This document shows positions 48,240 through 57,362 of a stretch of 64,000 nt of DNA, in pieces. The notes under the pieces were generated by a model, which saw nothing but the letters and a program-made list of their open reading frames with translations, was not told the DNA's origin and ran no database searches. How positions within the stretch are numbered: the stretch's first letter is position 1; every line of letters begins with the position of its first letter. This DNA comes from Prescottella subtropica (lineage in GTDB: Bacteria > Actinomycetota > Actinomycetes > Mycobacteriales > Mycobacteriaceae), in the NCBI RefSeq assembly GCF_005434945.1, contig NZ_SKCH01000011.1, positions 48,723 to 112,722 of the forward strand, in the 5' to 3' direction. The translations under genes were made by a program, and so were the position numbers.

Positions 48240-48779
48240 GCCCACAAGCCCGTCTACGACGCTGACGTCCGCGCACCGATGGTGGCGCTGCTCGACGAGC
48301 TCGAGCCGGAGTTCGGTTCCGGCAAGGTGTTCCGGCCGTACCGTGATGTCCGTTTCTCGAAGGACAAGACCCATCAGGGCGGGTTCGTCGAGGCGTGCCC
48401 CGGGGTGGGCTTCTATGTGCAGATCGACGCGTCCGGACTGTTCGTGGCCGGCGGCTACTATTCACACACCCCCGAGCAGCTCGTGCGCTACCGCGCCGCC
48501 GTCGACGACGACGACCGCCGCGGGCGTGCCCTGCAGCGCGTCGTCCGCACACTCGGGAAGGCCGGCTACGACATCGGCGGGGATCGGCTGCGTACCCGTC
48601 CGCGGGGCGCGGATCCCGCGCATCCTCGGCTGGATCTGCTGCGGCACCGGACGTTGACGGCGGGTGCGCATCTCGGATGCCCGGACTGGCTCGATTCAGA
48701 CGAGGCGGCCGACCGTGTCCGGGACGGGTGGCGGGCGATGCGTCCGCTCGTCGACTGGTTCGCGGGCGTGTTCGTGTAA
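48240..48779 (+). pseudogene. 5'-truncated DUF2461 gene
   Basis: Codons from 48240 read AHKPVYDADVRAP and continue in frame through MVALLDELEPEFG, VFRPYRDVRFSKDKTHQGG, VGFYVQIDASGLFVAGGYY and WLDSDEAADRV. That is a DUF2461 (TIGR02453-type) protein lacking its usual first 30 or so residues. The frame is blocked by a TAG at 48207 inside the prs hairpin, and no start codon lies before the internal ATG at 48279, which would leave a 166-residue product. The usual SKDKSPYKTH stretch is also shortened. It is most likely a decayed gene; a functional short form from 48279 cannot be excluded. Confidence 0.6.
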
Positions 48780-48951
48780 CACCCGGCCGCGCGCTGCGAT
48801 CCGGGCCGGACACGGAGAACGCGTGTGGCACAAGACTTTGCCCGCTTACTCACGTTCAGGTCTCGGCCCGACCATGAGTTTGGTCACGACCGGCGAGAAA
48901 ATCGGACCTCGATGTAGCCGCGGCCGAACGCTTGCCCTAATGTGGCTCGTC

Positions 48952-49632
48952 GTGATCGACGCGCAAACCGTGGAAAGCCCCGCCACCACCCCCCGTTTTT
49001 CGAACACTCAATCGGCTCGCCGATGGACCCCCGGGTCGTGTGTGTGGTGCGGAAGCGATGATGCGATCGAAACGTTGCGCAACGAGCCGCGGTGCGGCAC
49101 GTGCCGCGAGCACGAGACGGTCATCGACGAGGCCCGCAAGTTCATGGGCATGTACGGTCTGCGCCCGATCGGCGGCACGTTGCAGTCCGACGACGAGGAA
49201 GAGCGCGAGTGGCGGGTGTCCGCCCGTGACGCCCGCGCGGCCCTGAACCAGATCCGTCTGGCCGAGCCGCCGGACCCGGCGCTGGTCCGCAAGTCGTTGC
49301 GCCCCAAGGCTGCTCGTATCGTGACGGCGATCGAGGCGGAGTCCGCCCCGGCCCGCAAGGCGCCGGCCCGGCCGCGCACCACGTCGTCGGCGCCGGCTCC
49401 GACCCCGACCGCGGCCGTCGCACCGGCGAAGAAGCTCGACGTCGCGGCGCTCGAGGAGCGGGTGACCGGCCTGCTCGACCAGCTCACCAAGGTCGACGCG
49501 CAGATCCAGCTCGCCGAGGCCTCCCAGGGTCTGGCCGCGCGGGCGCGTCTGAACGACCTCAACGGCCAGAAGGCGACCGTTCTGCGTACCCTCGCGGCGC
49601 TGGAGAAGGCCCGCCGCAGCGCGGGCGCCTGA
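48952..49632 (+). CDS. Zinc-ribbon protein with Ala/Pro linker and coiled coil
   Basis: The protein of about 226 residues has a CxxC...CxxC zinc ribbon (CVWCGSD, CGTCREH) near residues 27-47, then a helical segment and an Ala/Pro/Thr-rich linker. The C-terminal coiled coil is ALEERVTGLLDQLTKVDAQ to AALEKARRS. No known family is claimed. The start is uncertain: TAATGT at 48938-48943 could be a -10 for a leaderless transcript beginning at the GTG at 48952; an ATG at 48940 is the alternative. The GNAT gene follows after 10 bases. Confidence 0.65.
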   Translation: MIDAQTVESPATTPRFSNTQSARRWTPGSCVWCGSDDAIETLRNEPRCGTCREHETVIDEARKFMGMYGLRPIGGTLQSDDEEEREWRVSARDARAALNQIRLAEPPDPALVRKSLRPKAARIVTAIEAESAPARKAPARPRTTSSAPAPTPTAAVAPAKKLDVAALEERVTGLLDQLTKVDAQIQLAEASQGLAARARLNDLNGQKATVLRTLAALEKARRSAGA

Positions 49633-49642
49633 GAGACACCGC

Positions 49643-50131
49643 ATGCTCGTCCGCGACGCCGTCGAAGGCGATCTCCCCGGGATCCTCGAGATCCACAACG
49701 AGGCGATCGCCACGTCGACGGCGATCTGGGACGAGAGTCCGGCCGACCTCGGGGATCGGCGCCGCTGGTTCGACGACCGTCGCGCCGCGGGCTTCCCGGT
49801 CCTCGTCGCGGACGTCGACGGTCGTGTCGTCGGATACGCGTCGTACGGGGTGTGGCGGGCCCGCAGCGCCTACCGGTACACCGTCGAGAACTCGGTGTAC
49901 GTGCACGTCGACCATCACCGGCGCGGTGTCGCCACCGCCCTGATGGCGGCGCTGATCGACCGGGCCCGCGCCGCCGGGCTGCACGTGATGGTCGCGAGCG
50001 TCGAATCGTCGAACACCGGCTCGATCACCCTGCACGAGCGGTTCGGGTTCGAGACGGTGGCCCGCATGTCGGAGGTCGGCCGCAAGTTCGACCGCTGGCT
50101 CGACATGACCTACCTGCAGTTGATGCTCTGA
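49643..50131 (+). CDS. GNAT N-acetyltransferase, phosphinothricin-acetyltransferase-like
   Basis: The 162-residue GNAT protein starts LVRDAVEGDLPGILEIHNEAI and has TAIWDE and VYVHVDHHRRGVATALMAALI, the acetyl-CoA pyrophosphate-binding segment. ENSVYVH and NTGSITLHERFGF complete the pattern of PAT/Bar-like enzymes, which acetylate phosphinothricin or methionine sulfoximine-like amines. The native substrate is unknown. It converges on egtD. Confidence 0.87.
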   Translation: MLVRDAVEGDLPGILEIHNEAIATSTAIWDESPADLGDRRRWFDDRRAAGFPVLVADVDGRVVGYASYGVWRARSAYRYTVENSVYVHVDHHRRGVATALMAALIDRARAAGLHVMVASVESSNTGSITLHERFGFETVARMSEVGRKFDRWLDMTYLQLML

Positions 50132-50135
50132 CCGG

Positions 50136-51104
50136 TCAGCGGCGGGCGCACACCAGCGCGAACCGTTCGTCGGGGTCGGTCCAGTTACGGACCTCGTCGA
50201 ATCCCACTGCCCGCAACTCGCTGCGGAGTCCGGGAATCCGGAACTTCGCGGAGATCTCGGTGCGCAACTGCTCCCCGGCGGCGAACGGCACCTCGAGCCC
50301 CAGATCCGCGATGTGGACGGTCATCTCGTCGTCCGCCTCGAGCCGCATCTCGATCCATTCGGTGGCCGGATCCCACACCGCGATGTGCCGGAATCGGTCC
50401 GGGTCGAAGTCCGCACCCAATTGTTTGTTCAACACCGACAGCACGTTGCGGTCGAACTCGGCGGTGACCCCGGCCGCGTCGTCGTACGCCGGGACCAGCA
50501 CCGCCGGATCCGTCACCAGCCCCACCCCGAGCAGCAGGTGGTCCCCCGGATCGAGGACGCCGGCGATCCCCGACAGGAACTCGCGGCGATCCCCGGGCAC
50601 CAGGTTGCCGAGGGTGCCGCCGAGGAACGCGATCGTGCGCCGGCCCCCGCGCGGCAGATGGTGCAGGGACGCGGTGAAGTCGCCGACCACCCCGTGCACG
50701 GTGAGGTCCGGGAACTCGTCGGCGATCCGGCGGGCGGCCTCCCGCAGCGCCGTCTCGGACACGTCCTGCGGGACGTACCGTTCGAGCGTCCCGTGTTCCG
50801 TCATCGCCCGCAGCAGCAGCCGCGTCTTCTCCGACGAACCGGATCCGAGTTCGACGAGTGTCCGCGGCGCGGTGACCGCGGCGATCTCCCCCGCATGCCG
50901 CTCGAGCAGCGACCGCTCGGTCCGCGTCGGGTAGTACTCGGGCAGCCGGGTGATGCGGTCGAACAGTTCGCTGCCGCGGGCGTCGTAGAACCATTTGGGC
51001 GGCAGCCACTTCGGGGACGCCGTCAGCCCGCGTGTCACGTCGTCCCGCAGCGCCTCGGCCAATTCTTCGGGGGTGATGTGGATCTCCAGGGTCGGTGCGC
51101 TCAC
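50136..51104 (-). CDS. egtD: EgtD, histidine N-alpha-methyltransferase
   Basis: EgtD trimethylates histidine with SAM to form hercynine, the first ergothioneine step. The 322-residue protein has WFYDARGSELFDRITRLPEYYPTR, the SAM site LVELGSGSSEKTRLLL and the histidine-site region IAFLGGTLGN with the acidic DPGDHLLLGVGL. The GTG has GAAGGAGG just upstream. It ends the egtA-B-C-D operon. Confidence 0.95.
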   Translation of the reverse strand: MSAPTLEIHITPEELAEALRDDVTRGLTASPKWLPPKWFYDARGSELFDRITRLPEYYPTRTERSLLERHAGEIAAVTAPRTLVELGSGSSEKTRLLLRAMTEHGTLERYVPQDVSETALREAARRIADEFPDLTVHGVVGDFTASLHHLPRGGRRTIAFLGGTLGNLVPGDRREFLSGIAGVLDPGDHLLLGVGLVTDPAVLVPAYDDAAGVTAEFDRNVLSVLNKQLGADFDPDRFRHIAVWDPATEWIEMRLEADDEMTVHIADLGLEVPFAAGEQLRTEISAKFRIPGLRSELRAVGFDEVRNWTDPDERFALVCARR

Positions 51105-51114
51105 CGGGCCTCCT

Positions 51115-51849
51115 TCACAGCGGTGTCGAGATGAGATGTCCCGGCCGTGCCGTGACGAGATGCCCGTCGGGGATCGGTTTCCATTCGTGGTTGCGGTCGT
51201 AGGGTTCGGAACTGACGACGGCCCGGTCGTCGTCGACGAGCGCGGACAGCGAGTGGTCCCACGTGGTGGCCCACAACTGCCGGCCGTCACCGAGGAGCAT
51301 GTTGAGCCGGGATCCGGGCGCGGCCCGGTCGACGAGCGCGATCACCTGCATCAACGCCACCTCCGGGTTGTTCTCCCGCAGCGCGTCCCGCACCAGCAAC
51401 CACACGAACGCCGCATCGGTGGGCGCCTCGAGACCGAGCAGGTCCACCGCCGGCAGGGTGCCCGCCGGTTCGGCCATCGTCTCCGGCCACCCGGCGACCC
51501 GGCCGTTGAGGCTGAACGCCCAGTGCCCCGACACGAACGGGGCGCACGCACTGCGTTCGACGGGCATCCCGACGGTCGCCGACCGGATCGCGGCGACGAT
51601 CGCGTGCGACCGGGTCTTCGACAGCATCTCCGGCAGGACCGGATCCGACCAGATCGGCTGGGCGCTTCGGTACCGCGACAGTGTCGAACCGGATCCCCAC
51701 CAGGCGGCACCGAATCCGTCGGCGTTGAGGCTGCCGCCGCCGCGCATGTCCCGCGGGTCCCACGCTTGGCGTAGCAGCGAGAACTCGCCTGCGGTGACGA
51801 TCTCCCGCACCGACCGACTCGGCCCGATGTATCCCAGGTGTCGGCACAT
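51115..51849 (-). CDS. egtC: EgtC, gamma-glutamyl hercynylcysteine sulfoxide hydrolase
   Basis: Class II glutamine-amidotransferase-like enzyme that removes the gamma-glutamyl group from the EgtB product. The 244-residue protein starts with the N-terminal nucleophile C2 (MCRHLGYIG), followed by GGGSLNADGFGAAWW and the loop FSLNGRVAGW. The ATG immediately follows the egtB stop with no gap. egtD follows after 10 bases. Confidence 0.94.
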   Translation of the reverse strand: MCRHLGYIGPSRSVREIVTAGEFSLLRQAWDPRDMRGGGSLNADGFGAAWWGSGSTLSRYRSAQPIWSDPVLPEMLSKTRSHAIVAAIRSATVGMPVERSACAPFVSGHWAFSLNGRVAGWPETMAEPAGTLPAVDLLGLEAPTDAAFVWLLVRDALRENNPEVALMQVIALVDRAAPGSRLNMLLGDGRQLWATTWDHSLSALVDDDRAVVSSEPYDRNHEWKPIPDGHLVTARPGHLISTPL

Positions 51850-53085
51850 CTACAGGCTCCTCGCGCAGCGGAAACCGGCGAAGATCTGCCGCCGGGACGG
51901 ACGGTCCCAGTTGCGGAAGGTGCCCCGGCACGCGATCGGGTCGGTCCCGAACGAGCCGCCGCGCAGCACCCGGTAGTCGCCGTCGAAGAACACCTCCGAG
52001 TATTCGCGGTACGGGAACGCCTCGAAGCCGGGATAGCCGGTGAACCGGGTCGACGTCCACTCCCACACGTCGCCGATCAACTGCTGCACCCCCAGCGGCG
52101 ACGCCCCCGCCGGATAGGCGCCGACCGGGGCGGGACCGAGATGCTGCTGCCCGAGATTCGCGTGCTCGGCGCCCGGGGGTTCGTCCCCCCACGGGTAGCG
52201 GCGGGACCGGCCGGTCACCGGATCCCAGCGCGCCGCCTTCTCCCATTCGACCTCGGTGGGCAACCGTTTACCGGCCCACCGCGCGTAGGCCTGCGCCTCG
52301 AACCAGGACACGTGCAGCACCGGTTCGTCCGGCGGCACCGGCTCGAGCATCCCGAAGCGGCGGCGCCACCAGTTGCCGCAGCCGTCGTCGATCCAGAACT
52401 GCGGTGTCGCGGCACCGGTGTCGTCCACGAACGCCGCGTAGTCGCCGTTGGTCACGGGGACCGTGTCGATCGCGAACGCGTCGACGGACACGCGGTGCGC
52501 GGGCCGCTCGTTGTCGAGGGCCCACGGGTCGTCGGACGTTCCCATGTCGAATTCTCCTGCGGGAACGACGGTTTCCCGGTTCGGTATCGGAATCGTCGTG
52601 GCCGGAACGGGTGCGGCCGTCAGTACCGGGTGTCCCAGCCGCAACTGGTGTGTCGCGAGCATCGTCTCGTCGTGCTGCTGCTCGTGCTGCGCGATCATCG
52701 CGAACGCGAAACCGTCCTCGACCAATCGGTTTCCCCGGAACGTGCTGGCGTCCAGGATGTCCCACGTCCGGGACCGGACCTCGTCGACGTAGCGGCGGGC
52801 CTCGTCGGGACGCAGCATCGGCAGCGCGGGCCGGTCCGCGCGGGCGTGCGCGAACGCGTCGTACACGTCGTCGATGTCCCGGCGGACCGGGTCACGGCCA
52901 CCGACGTCCCGCACCAGCCACAACTCCTCCTGGTTGCCGATGTGCGCGAGATCCCACACGAGCGGACTCATCAGCGGCGAGTGCTGGGCGACGAGATCGT
53001 CGTCGTCGACGCTGATCGTGAGGACGGTGCTGCGCTGCCGGGCCCGCGCCAGCGCCGTCTCCAACTGTTCCCGCATCCCGGCCAT
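51850..53085 (-). CDS. egtB: EgtB, hercynine oxygenase
   Basis: Nonheme iron sulfoxide synthase that joins hercynine to gamma-glutamylcysteine with oxygen. The 411-residue protein has the DinB-like domain with iron-ligand histidines H48 (DLAHIGNQEE) and H134/H138 (HEQQHDE), and a C-terminal FGE-sulfatase-like domain (FDMGTSDDPWALDNERPAH, RLPTEVEWEKAARW, GDVWEWTSTRFTGYPGF, RGGSFGTDP). The ATG overlaps the egtA stop (TGATG). Confidence 0.95.
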   Translation of the reverse strand: MAGMREQLETALARARQRSTVLTISVDDDDLVAQHSPLMSPLVWDLAHIGNQEELWLVRDVGGRDPVRRDIDDVYDAFAHARADRPALPMLRPDEARRYVDEVRSRTWDILDASTFRGNRLVEDGFAFAMIAQHEQQHDETMLATHQLRLGHPVLTAAPVPATTIPIPNRETVVPAGEFDMGTSDDPWALDNERPAHRVSVDAFAIDTVPVTNGDYAAFVDDTGAATPQFWIDDGCGNWWRRRFGMLEPVPPDEPVLHVSWFEAQAYARWAGKRLPTEVEWEKAARWDPVTGRSRRYPWGDEPPGAEHANLGQQHLGPAPVGAYPAGASPLGVQQLIGDVWEWTSTRFTGYPGFEAFPYREYSEVFFDGDYRVLRGGSFGTDPIACRGTFRNWDRPSRRQIFAGFRCARSL

Positions 53086-54299
53086 CACCGCTCCTCCCCC
53101 GCCGACGCGCCGCGCCGGCACCGCCTCGCCTCGGACGCCAACCCCGCCGCCGACCGTGGTTCCGCGGTGCAGTCGGCCGCGAGTTCGAGCATCGCCACGG
53201 CCGCGGCCCGCAGGTCACGGTCCCGCAGTCCGTCCCGGGCGGCATCACGCCACCGGCCCCGGGTGGGCGCAGCGACGGCAAGGGTGTCCGGGGCCGTCAG
53301 CAGCGCCGCGAGCGCCGCGATCGGCAGCCGCCACCGGCCACCGGGTTGGGTGTCGAGGTAGCGCACCTCGAGATGCCCGACCGCCCGCACCGGAGGGAAC
53401 ACGGTGGTCAGGTGGTAGTCGAGGTCGGCGCGGGTGGGTCGGCGGCCGATCGTGTCGTCGAGGCGGCCGTCGATCCAGTCGGCGAACGTCGCACCGGGCG
53501 GCGCGTCCCAGCACGGCCCGTCCCGCCGGACGCACAGCAGGGGCACGTCGAGCACCCAGCGCGCATAGTCGGCGATCGGGTCGGCGGGCGCGTCCCCCGG
53601 CCCCACGGTGCGCGACGGGTCCAGTTCGAGCCACGTCCGCATCCGCTGCGACACCCAGTTCCCGGACGGAATCCCCTGCAGCCGTGGCGAGCACGCGAAC
53701 GCTGCGATCAGTGCGGGGCCGACCGCGTGCAGCAGTTCCCACCGGTGGGCGACGGCGGCGCGGTCCTGTCCCGCGTCGACGCTGACCTGGATCGCCGCGG
53801 TGTTGCACATCATGAGCTTGCCGAACGGACCGATCCGCGCGAAACGGTCCTCCATGGCCCGGTAGCGGGGCAACCGGAGCAGCCGGCGGGCGCGTCGTCC
53901 CGTATCGGCGGCAGCCGCAACCATGGTGATCGAGCGGGTCGCGAGCAGATTCCGCAGTATTCGTTCGTCCGATTCCAGTGCGTCGCACAGCACCTCGGCA
54001 CCGGAGTGGGGTGCACTGGACAGTTCGATCTGACCACCGGGTTCGACGGTGACGAGACTGCCCGACGGTAGGGGCCGGGCCGGGGAATCGGGAGTGAGGG
54101 AGCGGGGGGCGTGCGGGCCGAGAGCTGCGGCGATCGCGTCGAGGTCCGGCCGGTCGGACGCGGGACCGTCACGCGCCGTGAGCCATTCCACCTCGGCACC
54201 GATCAGCCGCGGGGGTCCCAGCTCGAAACACACCCCGCCGATGTAGGACTCGGCCGCCGGTCGCGAGGTGAGACCGGTGGACGGTGCTGCGACAACCAT
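53085..54299 (-). CDS. egtA: EgtA, glutamate-cysteine ligase
   Basis: Ligase that makes gamma-glutamylcysteine for the EgtB step. The 404-residue GCS2-type protein has IGAEVEWLTA, VTVEPGGQIELSSAPH, MCNTAAIQVSVDAG and GHLEVRYLDTQPG. The ATG at 54299 has GGAGG 5 bases upstream. It begins the leftward egt operon. The 88-base gap to the divergent egtE should hold both promoters. Confidence 0.93.
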   Translation of the reverse strand: MVVAAPSTGLTSRPAAESYIGGVCFELGPPRLIGAEVEWLTARDGPASDRPDLDAIAAALGPHAPRSLTPDSPARPLPSGSLVTVEPGGQIELSSAPHSGAEVLCDALESDERILRNLLATRSITMVAAAADTGRRARRLLRLPRYRAMEDRFARIGPFGKLMMCNTAAIQVSVDAGQDRAAVAHRWELLHAVGPALIAAFACSPRLQGIPSGNWVSQRMRTWLELDPSRTVGPGDAPADPIADYARWVLDVPLLCVRRDGPCWDAPPGATFADWIDGRLDDTIGRRPTRADLDYHLTTVFPPVRAVGHLEVRYLDTQPGGRWRLPIAALAALLTAPDTLAVAAPTRGRWRDAARDGLRDRDLRAAAVAMLELAADCTAEPRSAAGLASEARRCRRGASAGEER

Positions 54300-54387
54300 G
54301 CGATCCTCCCCTCGGGAGTGGGCCGGGTGTTCTCCTCGACAGTAGGACGCCCCCGGAAGTGCCGCCACCGGTGAGGAGGAATGTCCG

Positions 54388-55560
54388 ATGCTCGATCTCG
54401 CGCAGCTGCGCCGGGACACCCCCGGCTGCCACGACACGGTGTTCCTCGACAGCGCCGGCTCGTCGCTGCCCCCGCAGCCCGTCCTGGAGACCGTGATCGG
54501 CCACCTGCGCCGGGAGGCCCGGGTCGGCGGGTACGTCGCGGCCACCGAACGGGCCGACGACCTCGCGGCGGCGCGGGCGTCGATCGCCCGGTTGATCGGT
54601 GCGACGCCCGCCGAGATCGCCCTCGTCGACAGCGCGACCCGCGCCTGGAACACCGTCGTCGGGGCAGTGCCGCTCGCGCCGGGCGACCGCATCCTCGTCT
54701 CCCAGGTGGAGTACGCGAGCAACGCGATCACCGCACTGCGGGTGGCCCGCGCCGCGGGCGCGACCGTCGAGGCGGTGCCGAGCACCCCGGACGGGCGGAT
54801 CGATCTCGCGGCCCTCGACACGCTGCTCGACGAGCGGGTCCGGCTGGTGTCGCTGGTGCACGCCCCCACCAACGGGGGCCTGCTGAACCCGGTCCGTGAG
54901 GTCGTCGACCTCGCCCACCGGTACGGCGCGCTCGTGGTGCTCGACGCCTGCCAGTCCGTCGGCCAGGTGCCGGTCGACGCCGCCGCGCTCGGTGTAGACG
55001 CCCTGTCCGCGACCGGCCGCAAATGGTTGCGCGGCCCGCGCGGCACCGGGTTCCTGTACGTCCGTGACGCACTCGTGGAGCGGCTCGAGCCGATGTCGCT
55101 CGACCTGCACAGCGCCGAATGGACCGGCCCCGGCACGTACCGTCCCGCCGCGGACGCGACCCGGTTCGAACTGTGGGAGTGCGACGTCGCCGCCCGGCTC
55201 GGCCTCGGCACCGCCGTCGACTATCTGCTCGACATCGGAATCGGTGCTGCCGCAACAGCGATCGCCGACCGGGCCGGGAAGCTCCGCCGCGGACTGGACG
55301 CCGTCGGCGGTGTCACCGTCCGCGACCTCGGCACCGACCGCTCCGGCATCGTCACCTTCACCGTCGACGGCGTCGAATCGGTGCGGGTACGGGATCGGCT
55401 TGCGCAGCAGCGGATCACGGTGACCGTCAGCGGACGGTCGTCGACCCTGCTCGACATGAGCGCCCGCGGCCTCGACGCCGTCGTGCGGGCGTCACCGCAC
55501 TACTTCGTCTCCGACGACGACATCGACCGGTTCCTGGCCGCCGTCGCCGGGATCCGCTGA
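54388..55560 (+). CDS. egtE: EgtE, PLP-dependent C-S lyase-like aminotransferase class V
   Basis: EgtE cleaves the hercynylcysteine sulfoxide to ergothioneine. The 390-residue class V PLP protein has FLDSAGSSLPPQPV, VLDACQSVGQVPVD and the PLP lysine in DALSATGRKWLRGPRGTGFLY. GGAGG lies 8 bases before the ATG. It is transcribed away from egtABCD. Confidence 0.93.
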   Translation: MLDLAQLRRDTPGCHDTVFLDSAGSSLPPQPVLETVIGHLRREARVGGYVAATERADDLAAARASIARLIGATPAEIALVDSATRAWNTVVGAVPLAPGDRILVSQVEYASNAITALRVARAAGATVEAVPSTPDGRIDLAALDTLLDERVRLVSLVHAPTNGGLLNPVREVVDLAHRYGALVVLDACQSVGQVPVDAAALGVDALSATGRKWLRGPRGTGFLYVRDALVERLEPMSLDLHSAEWTGPGTYRPAADATRFELWECDVAARLGLGTAVDYLLDIGIGAAATAIADRAGKLRRGLDAVGGVTVRDLGTDRSGIVTFTVDGVESVRVRDRLAQQRITVTVSGRSSTLLDMSARGLDAVVRASPHYFVSDDDIDRFLAAVAGIR

Positions 55561-55661
55561 ACCGTTCCCGCTGTCCGGGAACTGTGCGCCGCCCCTCACC
55601 GATCCACGTCCATGATCTGTGTCACACGTTTGTTCGATTCAGTCAGGAGAGGACCGCGCAC

Positions 55662-57137
55662 ATGGCCGCCGCCACCCCCATTTCCCCCGTTGCCGCAGAT
55701 CAGATCACCGAATGGACCTACGAGGCCGACGTCGTCGTCGCCGGATTCGGGGTGGCCGGCGCGTCGGCCGCCGTGGGCTCCGCCCAGGCCGGCGCGGACG
55801 TCCTGGTGCTCGAACGCACCGGCGGCTGGGGCGGCGCGGCGGCGATGGCGGGCGGGTTCATCTACCTGGGCGGCGGCACGCCGCTGCAGAAGGCGTGCGG
55901 CTTCGACGACACCGTCGAGAACATGAAGGCATTCATGAAGGCCGCACTCGGTCCGGGCACCGACGAGGCGAAGATCGACGCCTACTGCGAGGGCAGCGTC
56001 GACCACTACCACTGGCTCGCCGACGAGTGCGGTGTCCCGTTCAAGCAGACGTTCTGGGGCGAGCCCGGCTGGGAGCCGCCGTTCGACGACGGCCTCATGT
56101 ACTCGGGCGGCGAGAACGCGGCACCGTTCAACGCGATCGCCACCCCGGCCCCGCGCGGCCACGTCCCGCAGATGGACGACAAGCACAGCAGCAGCGAGAA
56201 GGGCGGCGGCTACATGCTGATGAAGCCCCTCACCGACACCGCTACCGCGCTCGGTGTCCGCACCGCGTACGACATGCGCGTACAGACCCTGATCGTCGAC
56301 GTCGACGGCCGCGTCGTCGGTGTCACCGCCAAGCAGTACGGCAAGGACGTCACCGTCCGGGCCCGGAAGGGTGTGGTGCTGGCGACGGGCAGCTTCGCCT
56401 ACAACGAGCAGATGGTCGAGTCGTTCGCGCCGCGCATCGCGGGCCGCCCGGCCGCGTCCATCGAGGAACACGACGGTCGCGCGATCCGGATGGCGCAGGC
56501 CCTCGGCGCCGACCTCGCGCACATGGACGCCACCGAGGTCGCGTTCTTCTGCGATCCGCAGCTGTTCGTGCGCGGCATCCTCGTCAACGGCCGCGGCCAG
56601 CGGTACATCCCCGAGGACACCTACCCCGGCCATGTCGGACAGGCAACGCTCCTACGCAACGACAACCAGTCGTTCCTGATCATCGACGAGGCCTCCTACG
56701 AGGAGGGCATGGCGACACAGACCGCGACACCGCAGTTGCGGCACGCCCCGAAGTGGGTCGCCGAAACCGTCGTGGAACTCGAGGAGGAGATGGGGCTGCC
56801 CGAGGGCACCCTGCAGGCCACCGTCGAGGTGTACAACCGGCACGCCGCGAACGGCTCCGATCCGCTGCTCGGCAAGAAGCCGGAATGGGTCACGCCGATC
56901 GGCTCCCCCGTCGCCGCCCTCGACCTGCGCGGCATGACCGGCGGCTTCACCCTCGGCGGCCTGCGGACCAGCGTCGACTCGGAGGTGCTGCACGTCTCCG
57001 GCGAGCCGATCCCCGGCCTGTTCGCGGCCGGCCGCTGCACCGCAGGCGTCTCCGCCGGCGGCTACGTGTCCGGCGCGTCCCTCGGCGACGGCAGCTTCTT
57101 CGGGCGACGGGCCGGGATCAGCGCAGCCCGCAGCTGA
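55662..57137 (+). CDS. FAD-dependent oxidoreductase, fumarate-reductase flavoprotein family
   Basis: The 491-residue protein has the N-terminal FAD-binding ADVVVAGFGVAGASAAV with a further LVLERTGGWGGAA loop, GVVLATGSF and the C-terminal FAD segment LFAAGRCTAGVSAGGYVSGASLG. The family includes fumarate reductases, ketosteroid dehydrogenases and related dehydrogenases; no substrate residue set settles the choice. GGAGAGGA lies before the ATG. It is near the egt genes but separated by about 100 bases, so a role in ergothioneine is not implied. Confidence 0.83.
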   Translation: MAAATPISPVAADQITEWTYEADVVVAGFGVAGASAAVGSAQAGADVLVLERTGGWGGAAAMAGGFIYLGGGTPLQKACGFDDTVENMKAFMKAALGPGTDEAKIDAYCEGSVDHYHWLADECGVPFKQTFWGEPGWEPPFDDGLMYSGGENAAPFNAIATPAPRGHVPQMDDKHSSSEKGGGYMLMKPLTDTATALGVRTAYDMRVQTLIVDVDGRVVGVTAKQYGKDVTVRARKGVVLATGSFAYNEQMVESFAPRIAGRPAASIEEHDGRAIRMAQALGADLAHMDATEVAFFCDPQLFVRGILVNGRGQRYIPEDTYPGHVGQATLLRNDNQSFLIIDEASYEEGMATQTATPQLRHAPKWVAETVVELEEEMGLPEGTLQATVEVYNRHAANGSDPLLGKKPEWVTPIGSPVAALDLRGMTGGFTLGGLRTSVDSEVLHVSGEPIPGLFAAGRCTAGVSAGGYVSGASLGDGSFFGRRAGISAARS

Positions 57138-57190
57138 CGGTATCCCCCCAGCTGACAGGGGCCGAAGCTGACAGGGGCCGCGTCGTCCGG

Positions 57191-57362
57191 TAAGGTGGTT
57201 CAAGTTGTCTCGGCGAGGGAGCTTCGCACACCGCGAAGTCACCGTGATCGACGCGGCCACGGCTTCGTAGAGCTTGCGCTCCGGTCGCTCGTGTCTGTCC
57301 GCCTCTGCCGCGACGAACGACTGTTCAACGAATATCTCACGCGAGTTGTAGGAGCCGTTTTC
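57191..57362 (+). promoter_or_regulatory. rplY promoter and untranslated leader
   Basis: TAAGGT at 57191-57196 is a plausible -10, which would give a leader of about 160 bases with short inverted repeats (CTTCGC...GCGAAG near 57225). Such a long leader before a ribosomal protein gene may be regulatory. No known leader class is recognised. Confidence 0.4.

Noticed and set aside
48279..48779. A complete 166-residue DUF2461 gene from the internal ATG
   Set aside because: Conserved coding sequence continues upstream of that ATG to 48240 with no start codon, so the gene looks truncated rather than naturally short.
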